From NCBI GenBank assembly GCA_049451635.1, contig JBMTVT010000045.1, forward strand, positions 1-18,613: a DNA stretch of 18,613 nucleotides, read 5' to 3'. The position numbers were made by a program, and so were the translations under genes. Below the pieces are notes generated by a model, which saw only the letters and a program-made list of their open reading frames with translations, ran no database searches and was not told where the DNA came from. Below, piece after piece: positions 14,240 to 18,613 of the stretch. Origin of the DNA: JBMTVT01 sp049451635 (GTDB lineage Bacteria; Bacteroidota; Bacteroidia; Flavobacteriales; Flavobacteriaceae). Numbering within the stretch: position 1 is the first letter of the stretch; each line of letters begins with the position of its first letter.

Positions 14240-14667
14240 CTAATTATTGGCTTTGGTTTCAGCTACCTCAAATATTATTGGCAGACTATAAGGCACATTG
14301 ACTTTTTTACCATTGTGCTCTCCAAGAAAAATATAATTGAAAATGAAAAAGCACTGGTGCTTTTAAGTATATGGACCAGATTTAATTTACCAGCTCTTGT
14401 TTTTGGGTTTTTGTATATTAATGTAATTGTTTTAATGAGCTTTACTAAAAATAAAGTGAAAGCTACGAAAACACCTAAGTAAAACAAATTTCCCCATGTT
14501 AAAAGCGAGGTGCTTTTTACAGCATCCGCTTTAATGTTAACCGCTGCTAGACTGATATTATTTGCTTTCCCAAAAACAACTTCGGGAAGAGTGATAATAA
14601 AATTCTTTGGAACAACCTCTTTAAAGCTTAATTCCACTGGGGCTAGCCCCAGTGGAATTAAAAACAA
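14240..14667 (-). pseudogene. Internally deleted M56 peptidase with TonB-C tail
   Basis: The minus strand first reads ILFLIPLGLAPVELSFKEVV and then, further on, WGNLFYLGVFVAFTLFLVKLIKTITLIYKNPK, LNLVHILKSTSAFSF. This is the N-terminal membrane part of an M56 (BlaR1-type) protein. A one-base loss in the T run here breaks the frame. Corrected, it reads SAFSFFNYIFLGEHNGKKVN and then VPYSLPIIFEVAETKANN with a stop at 14240-14242. The NGKKVNVPYSLPIIF pattern is the end of a TonB C-terminal domain, so the region between the M56 membrane part and the TonB-C tail has been deleted. No HExxH zinc motif survives. M56 proteins with a TonB-C extension occur in Bacteroidota. The 5' end is lost or marked by the palindrome at 14628-14661. 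Confidence 0.65.
14628..14661. repeat. 34-bp perfect palindrome, GC-rich core
   Basis: The left half TTAATTCCACTGGGGCT (14628-14644) is followed with no loop by its exact reverse complement (14645-14661). Its core CCACTGGGG/CCCCAGTGG is GC-rich in a strongly AT-rich region. It lies within the surviving N-terminal codons of the M56/TonB-C remnant (LIPLGLAPVEL), near where recognisable homology begins, and about 50 bases from the DUF456 remnant. No T run follows on either strand, so a terminator is less likely than a recombination site, protein-binding site or member of a dispersed repeat family. Confidence 0.6.
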
Positions 14668-14708
14668 AATAAATAATGTAATTTTGGAAAATTAAGCAGT
14701 TCTAATTA

Positions 14709-14975
14709 AGGGAAGCTTACAGAATGGTGGGAACCTCTATTGGGTTGTTTATTGGGTTAATTGCCCCTATTCCTGGAGGCATTATTATTGGCCCCTTTTT
14801 TGGCGCCCTAATTGGTAAACTTATTAATAAAAGTGGTGCCAAAACAGCTACAAGATCTGCATTTGTTTCGCTTATTGGGTTTTTAACCTCTACATCCATA
14901 AAGTTTATTGTGGCCGTTATTTACTTAGGGCTTTTTATAGGAATCTTATGGGATTTTAGAAATACCTTAGTATAG
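14709..14975 (+). pseudogene. C-terminal remnant of a DUF456 membrane protein
   Basis: From about 14709 the plus strand reads EAYRMVGTSIGLFIGLIAPIPGG, then IIIGPFFGALIGKLINKSGAKTATRSAFVSLIGFL, STSIKFIVAVIYLGLFIGILW with a stop at 14973-14975. The PIPxGIIIGPFxGAxxGEL-like pattern and the final STxIKFxVAxxYLGLF identify the second half of DUF456 proteins, which are about 160 residues long. The ATG at 14724 is the first usable start, so an 83-residue product could be made, but it lacks the N-terminal half with its own membrane helices. The 5' part is replaced by the AT-rich junction after the 34-bp palindrome. Function of the family is not established. It is followed by a good terminator. Confidence 0.72.
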
Positions 14976-14987
14976 CATAAAATGAAG

Positions 14988-15020
14988 AACCCTGTGGGTC
15001 TCTCACCTCCACAGGGTTTT
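14988..15020 (+). terminator. Rho-independent terminator after the DUF456 remnant
   Basis: AACCCTGTGG (14988-14997) pairs perfectly with CCACAGGGTT (15009-15018) around an 11-base loop and is followed by TTTTGT. It lies 12 bases after the DUF456 stop codon. Its preservation shows the 3' end of that gene is unaltered. Confidence 0.88.
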
Positions 15021-15110
15021 GTAAAGTACTATTATCAACAAAAAAATTAAGGATTAATTAATTTTTGAAGTGTTGATACACAAATGTAATTATATAGATT
15101 TACTTCTAAC

Positions 15111-15125
15111 TGTGGGAAACCCACA
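15111..15125. other. Small hairpin in the gap between DUF456 terminator and response regulator
   Basis: TGTGGG-AAA-CCCACA is a compact perfect stem-loop in the 216-base gap 15021-15236. It has no T run and no identified role. A looser AT-rich inverted repeat (AAAAATATT near 15178 with AATATTTTT near 15218) may end the response-regulator transcript. Nothing else recognisable lies in this gap. Confidence 0.35.
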
Positions 15126-15236
15126 ACGCTTTTACGGGTTAATAGTAAAACTTAAGTATAGTAGATGTTTTGAGAATAAAAAATATTACATATTTCTGTA
15201 AAAAAATGTGATTTTAATATTTTTGTATTCTTTTTC

Positions 15237-15911
15237 TTAAATAAAACCTTTTTCTTTTGCCTTTTTTAATAGTGTTTCGTCTTGCCCATCTTTAACCTCA
15301 AAAATCTCTCTAAGCTGCTTTTTTCTTTTTTCTACAGCACTTAATGAAATATCTAAATGAGATGCTAAATTTTTAGTTTTTATTCCTTGAGATAAAAGAT
15401 GTAATATCTTTCTATTTTTTTCGTCAATAACAATATCATTGGCAATAGATTTTCTAATGTGGGTATTTACCGTACCACTATAAAACGGCGGATTATGTAG
15501 AACTGCTTGAAAAGCGCTTGCCAACTCACTTGAAGTAAGGTCACTTTTTATTAAAAAACCTTCGGGATCAATGGTTTTTATAATATTATGAATTCTAAAC
15601 GATTCATTGAACATTGTTAAAATAACAATTTTTGCTTTGGGCAAAACTTTGCGAGCATATTCAGATAAATCTTCCCCTGAACTCATTAAACCATCTGCTG
15701 ATGGGGGTAAGCTAATATCAACAAACAACACATCATAAGGAATGGTTTGCAACGATTTATCGATGTAGGCAACGGCCTCATCACAGTTATTTGCTATATC
15801 AATTTTTAACTCTTGACTATCTTTTTTTGTATACAGTAATGTGTTTTGATACCCTTCTATAATCATAGGGTGATCATCAATCATCAATATTTTTATTTTT
15901 TCTGTTATCAT
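15237..15911 (-). CDS. Response regulator with LuxR-type DNA-binding domain
   Basis: This 224-residue protein has an N-terminal receiver domain (about 6-140) with ILMIDDHPMIIEGY (acidic pair Asp12, Asp13), the phosphorylation site Asp65 in VLFVDISLPP, Thr99 (VILTM) and Lys122 (FLIKSD). Its C-terminal LuxR/GerE helix-turn-helix is at 163-205 (DEKNRKILHLLSQGIKTKNLASHLDISLSAVEKRKKQLREIF). The set is complete. It is the partner of the sensor kinase that ends five bases upstream, so the two genes form one operon with the kinase first. Target genes are not known; the domain type suggests binding to DNA as a dimer after phosphorylation. Confidence 0.95.
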   Translation of the reverse strand: MITEKIKILMIDDHPMIIEGYQNTLLYTKKDSQELKIDIANNCDEAVAYIDKSLQTIPYDVLFVDISLPPSADGLMSSGEDLSEYARKVLPKAKIVILTMFNESFRIHNIIKTIDPEGFLIKSDLTSSELASAFQAVLHNPPFYSGTVNTHIRKSIANDIVIDEKNRKILHLLSQGIKTKNLASHLDISLSAVEKRKKQLREIFEVKDGQDETLLKKAKEKGFI

Positions 15912-15916
15912 TAAAC

Positions 15917-17749
15917 TTATGCTATTGGAGCGTTTAAGGTTACAGTTGTTCCTACATCCTTTTCGGATGTTATTTTGATGGTTCCTTTAATTTCTTTTAT
16001 TCTAGAATTCATGTTTTTTAAGCCAATTCCTGATTTTGTCTTACTGACATCGAAACCAGCACCATCATCTATCATTGTTAAGCAAATTACGTTATTTTTT
16101 AGTTTAAAACTAATTTCAACTTGAGTTGCCTTGGCATGCTTATATATATTGTGTATCGATTCTTGTATAATTCTATAAATATGTATTTTCATTTTGTTGG
16201 TAATATCATCCCAATGTATGGCATCGTCATGCTTTAAACTATATTTTAAATTACAAGCTTGAGTTTGTGTTTCAACCAGCGTTTTTATAATATCAATAAA
16301 TCTAGAACCTGATACAAAATCGGTATTTAATTCATGTGAAACTTTACGAATATCTTGTTCAATTGCTTTAAGCTCATCAATATATTGACTTCTTGATTTA
16401 ATGGCTTCTGGACTACTATTCATATTTAAACTATCCAAACTCAATCTAGTACCAAACAATCTGCCTAAAACACCATCGTGCAATTCCTCAGAAATTCTCT
16501 TTTTCTCTATAGTTCTAGCTTCTTCAATATTTTCATTTTGCGACAACATGAGGTTATAAATTTCCTCATTCGTTTCTTGTTGTTCTTGAATAAATTGTAA
16601 CTCCCTGTTCTTATTTCTTTGTGAAATAAAAAGATAAAGCAATAATGCTGCAATTAATATTACTATTGAAATGATTAAAAGCCACTTGCGTTGTTTAGCT
16701 ATTTCAATGTTTTCCTGTTGAATTTTTTTTGTTTCAAAACGTATTCTTGCAAATTTGTCCCGTTTTAATCGTTCATTTTTTTGTAAACTATCGCTAAGTT
16801 CAATATAATTTTTTAAAAAATCATTAGCTGTCGCTCCGCTTTCAATCTTTGATAACAATAACAAAGACTTTAGCAATTCATAAATATTGTAGAGTTCTGA
16901 AATATTTTTGGATTTATAGGCATAAAATTTAGCAGAGTCTTTTTGGTTTAAATCATTATAATATTCCGCTAAATGTTGATGGATAACTATAGATCTATAA
17001 TCATCTCTTATACTATCACATATTCTTAAAGCTTTGTGATACAATCCAGGCAACTGTTCTAAATTATTAGAAACATATAAAGTGTTAGCATAATTTCCTA
17101 AAGCTGACACATAAATATCTGGGTAATTTTTTATTAGACTTTTATTTTCTAAAATTTCTTTATAAGTATCAATTGCTAAATTATATTTTCCTGAGCGCCT
17201 ATAAACTTTTATCAAGTTATTTAATGTCCTCCCAATACTTTTTTCATAATTACCTTTTAAACCTTTTTTTAATTTGAGTGACAACTTAAAATATTTGATA
17301 GATTCATCGTATTGCTCCAATTCATCAAAAACTATCCCCAGATTATTATAAATGTATGCCTTGTATTGCTGAACATTATTGTTATTCTTAAGGCTTTCCA
17401 ATATTCTTATTGCCTCAATTGAAGTGGACTCACTACCTGTAAAATCTTTATAATGAGTCTGACAAACAGCTATTCCAAACAAGGTAATTGCAGTTTCATA
17501 CCTTCTATCATAATTTCTAAAAATTTTTTCCGATTTTTGAAAATACACATAAGCACTATCAATTAACATAGAGTATCTATAAAGCTCGCCTATTTTGTAG
17601 TGCTCATTTGCTAAAGAAAGTGAATCAAGGTTTTTTGAATTAATCAAAAGTTCTTTAATAGAATCTACTTTTTTAAGATTATCATCTATTTGAGCATAAG
17701 ATTGATTAAAGCAAAATGTTAAAACAATAAAAAATATAATATACTTCAA
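15917..17749 (-). CDS. TPR sensor histidine kinase (HisKA_3 type)
   Basis: This 610-residue protein starts with a signal peptide (about 1-20, ending SYAQ). A periplasmic TPR region follows (about 45-300), with repeats such as AYIYNNLGIVFDELEQYDESIKYFKLSLKL and TLNNLIKVYRRSGKYNLAIDTYKEIL. A transmembrane helix (356-376, WLLIISIVILIAALLLYLFI) leads to a cytoplasmic kinase. Its HisKA_3 region has EKKRISEELHDGVLGRLFG with phospho-acceptor His424. The ATPase domain has the N box HIYRIIQESIHNIYKHA (Asn534), G1 DDGAGFD (561-567) and G2 GIGLKNM (574-580). All catalytic elements are intact. Architecture matches the common flavobacterial TPR kinases, in which the signal is thought to be detected by the periplasmic TPR part, but the ligand is unknown. 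A -7 element lies about 30 bases upstream, and the response regulator follows five bases downstream. Confidence 0.95.
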   Translation of the reverse strand: MKYIIFFIVLTFCFNQSYAQIDDNLKKVDSIKELLINSKNLDSLSLANEHYKIGELYRYSMLIDSAYVYFQKSEKIFRNYDRRYETAITLFGIAVCQTHYKDFTGSESTSIEAIRILESLKNNNNVQQYKAYIYNNLGIVFDELEQYDESIKYFKLSLKLKKGLKGNYEKSIGRTLNNLIKVYRRSGKYNLAIDTYKEILENKSLIKNYPDIYVSALGNYANTLYVSNNLEQLPGLYHKALRICDSIRDDYRSIVIHQHLAEYYNDLNQKDSAKFYAYKSKNISELYNIYELLKSLLLLSKIESGATANDFLKNYIELSDSLQKNERLKRDKFARIRFETKKIQQENIEIAKQRKWLLIISIVILIAALLLYLFISQRNKNRELQFIQEQQETNEEIYNLMLSQNENIEEARTIEKKRISEELHDGVLGRLFGTRLSLDSLNMNSSPEAIKSRSQYIDELKAIEQDIRKVSHELNTDFVSGSRFIDIIKTLVETQTQACNLKYSLKHDDAIHWDDITNKMKIHIYRIIQESIHNIYKHAKATQVEISFKLKNNVICLTMIDDGAGFDVSKTKSGIGLKNMNSRIKEIKGTIKITSEKDVGTTVTLNAPIA

Positions 17750-17775
17750 TACAAAAGATTTATTTACTTTAAATC

Positions 17776-17783
17776 CAAATGTA
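17776..17783 (-). promoter_or_regulatory. Possible -7 element of the kinase-regulator operon
   Basis: The minus strand reads TACATTTG, an exact TAnnTTTG match, with TTG (17807-17809) 23 bases upstream as a slightly far -33 candidate. The predicted leader is about 20 bases. The terminator of the small lipoprotein gene lies just upstream at 17816-17847, so the operon has its own promoter. Confidence 0.5.
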
Positions 17784-17815
17784 TTTATAATTTTTTAATT
17801 TGATAGCAATAAAAA

Positions 17816-17847
17816 AAAGTCTTAACAAAACTAATTGCTAAGACTTT
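17816..17847 (-). terminator. Terminator of the small lipoprotein gene
   Basis: AAAGTCTTA (17816-17824) pairs with TAAGACTTT (17839-17847); CAA/TTG pairs extend the stem inside one mismatch. The minus strand continues in a run of eight T. It lies 31 bases after the lipoprotein stop codon and separates that gene from the kinase operon. Confidence 0.85.
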
Positions 17848-17877
17848 AATATTATTGTTTAATTAAATTTAGTCTTG

Positions 17878-18015
17878 TTAACTTCCATTTAAAAAAGGAA
17901 CTTGTTCTACTTTTGGTGACTGTAAAACATCATCTTCATTTAAATCTTGTTTTGTACAAGAAGTTATTGATGCTAAAATTAAGGCTAAGATTAGGGTGAT
18001 TTTTAAGGCTTTCAT
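17878..18015 (-). CDS. Very small lipoprotein (45 residues)
   Basis: From ATG 18015 the product is MKALKITLILALILASITSC followed by TKQDLNEDDVLQSPKVEQVP and a short end, FLNGS. It has a basic start, a hydrophobic core and a lipobox ASITSC with the lipidated Cys20, leaving a mature part of only about 26 residues, acidic in its first half. A longer start at 18060 would add an atypical 15-residue lead (MKKEKIIINF...), so the internal one is preferred. It has its own terminator and lies directly upstream of the TPR kinase operon in the same orientation. Function is unknown; a role as a signal or envelope sensor for the kinase is conceivable but unproven. Confidence 0.65.
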   Translation of the reverse strand: MKALKITLILALILASITSCTKQDLNEDDVLQSPKVEQVPFLNGS

Positions 18016-18099
18016 GTTATTTTCGGTTTTAAAGTTTATTATTATTTTCTCTTTTTTCAATAAAATTCAACACATAGATTTTTAAAACAAAATCTTGGT

Positions 18100-18181
18100 T
18101 TTTGAGGGAAAATGGATAATTAACTTAAAATCGAAGGCACAAAAAGACCATACGATTTACTTTTTTTAATTTTGAGGGAAA
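18100..18181 (+). repeat. 12-bp direct repeat, copies 70 bases apart
   Basis: TTTTGAGGGAAA occurs at 18100-18111 and again at 18170-18181. It is the only exact pair of this kind noticed in the non-coding stretch upstream of the small lipoprotein gene. The spacing is seven helical turns, which would suit two regulator sites or the remains of an element's edge. Confidence 0.4.
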
Positions 18182-18415
18182 TGACTCTTTTAGGAGTCGA
18201 GTGGATTAATTATTTCTAAAGCAAACACAAGGGAATTGGGGTCGATTACTTTAGAACAGCTAAAATATATTAAAAGTACTACATAAATAAAAATAATCGA
18301 TAAAGCGTATCTTTTTATCGACAAAATGTATATTTATTGAATTTTAAGTTTAATTTACTTACTGATTATCCGTAATCACTCATAACTGATTTTTATTCTT
18401 ATTTTTATATAAAAT
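18112..18415. other. Non-coding stretch between small lipoprotein and IS1595 remnant
   Basis: About 300 bases without a supported gene. It contains the second copy of the 12-bp repeat (18170-18181), a GACTC/GAGTC hairpin (18183-18198) and a TCGATAAA/TTTATCGA stem (18297-18304 with 18314-18321). A short open stretch just before 18286 reads SKANTRELGSITLEQLKYIK and ends in TAA, but has no start and no recognised family. The terminal inverted repeat of the IS1595 element should lie in the last part (about 18290-18410), but I could not identify it with only one end in view. Confidence 0.4.
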
Positions 18416-18613
18416 ATGAACTTATTTAATTTTACAGCAAATTTTGGTAGCGAAGAAGCTTGTAGGCTTCATTTTAAAGAGCAACGCGATAAAATAGGTG
18501 TCAACTGTAAATGTGGTTCTAAAGAACATTTTTGGATACAAAGTCGTTGGAGTTATGCATGTAAAAAGTGTAGAAGCAGAATTTCACAAGTAAAGAGATT
18601 CAAAAGCAACTTG
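18416..18613 (+). pseudogene. IS1595 family transposase, internally deleted, cut by window end
   Basis: ATG 18416 starts a typical ISXO2-like N-terminus: MNLFNFTANFGSEEACRLHF, then the zinc-ribbon CKCGSKEHFWIQSRWSYACKKCRSR with cysteine pairs CKC and CKKC. The family then continues with RSGTxM and a stretch of about 30 residues before FSSKEIQKQLG. Here, right after RSRIS, the DNA reads in another frame as SKEIQKQL (18587-18613), so that stretch has been lost with a frame change, joined at a short TTCA overlap. The DDE catalytic part, if present, lies beyond the window. It cannot make a normal transposase. Family assignment is from motif memory. Confidence 0.75.

Noticed and set aside
14201..14899. 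Open frames on the plus strand (14201-14482, 14510-14695) and minus strand (14717-14899)
   Set aside because: They lie opposite the M56/TonB-C remnant or the DUF456 remnant, and the minus or plus frame with family motifs is preferred in each case.
1..18613. CRISPR array, toxin-antitoxin pair or phage-defence genes
   Set aside because: No regularly spaced repeats and no recognisable cas, toxin or defence domains were seen on either strand.

Overview
The window is an AT-rich stretch of a bacterial chromosome, most likely from a marine-type Flavobacteriaceae species (Bacteroidota). Several things point there: promoter -7 elements of the form TAnnTTTG with no Shine-Dalgarno requirement, the transketolase and FSA-type transaldolase proteins, the STAS-like, DUF1272, DUF4407 and DUF456 proteins, a TPR histidine kinase with a LuxR-type regulator, and IS982 and IS1595 family remnants.

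Layout. 1-540: a frameshifted IS982 transposase remnant that runs into the terminator of a tkt-tal operon (564-3267, minus; non-oxidative pentose phosphate pathway). 3485-3660: tRNA-Leu(UAG) with its own promoter and terminator. 3717-6176: an M20 dipeptidase and an EamA transporter. 6188-7654: an intact BlaI-type repressor behind a palindromic operator, then a decayed M56 (BlaR1-type) sensor peptidase whose 3' part has been replaced by the tail of an unrelated DUF4407 gene. 7672-10055: small accessory genes (STAS, SnoaL/DUF4440, DUF1272, a 48-residue membrane protein, PhnA-type, MmcQ/YjbR). 10058-13278 (minus): an operon-like run of outer-membrane protein, ruvC, hemW and cyclase-family hydrolase, then a GNAT acetyltransferase remnant. 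13307-15020: a cut-off flippase gene, a TonB-C-like lipoprotein, a second M56 remnant (apparently fused to a TonB-C tail), a GC-rich 34-bp palindrome and the C-terminal half of a DUF456 gene. 15237-18015 (minus): a response regulator and TPR sensor kinase, with a tiny lipoprotein gene upstream. 18416-18613: the start of an internally deleted IS1595 transposase that continues beyond the window.

The main theme is gene erosion beside well-kept housekeeping genes. At least eight genes survive only as fragments. Several are joined to unrelated genes at sharp junctions with no insertion sequence between them. The frameshifts that can be aligned by eye are all of the minus-one kind, and most lie in A or T runs, whereas intact genes such as hemW keep a nine-base run in frame. 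Both M56-type sensors have been destroyed while the BlaI repressor and its operator remain, so the repressor appears to have lost its usual sensor. I found no CRISPR array, no defence island and no clear new system. The least explained items are the small lipoprotein next to the two-component pair, the 34-bp palindrome, and the DUF1272 protein that has lost one cysteine from each of two zinc knuckles.
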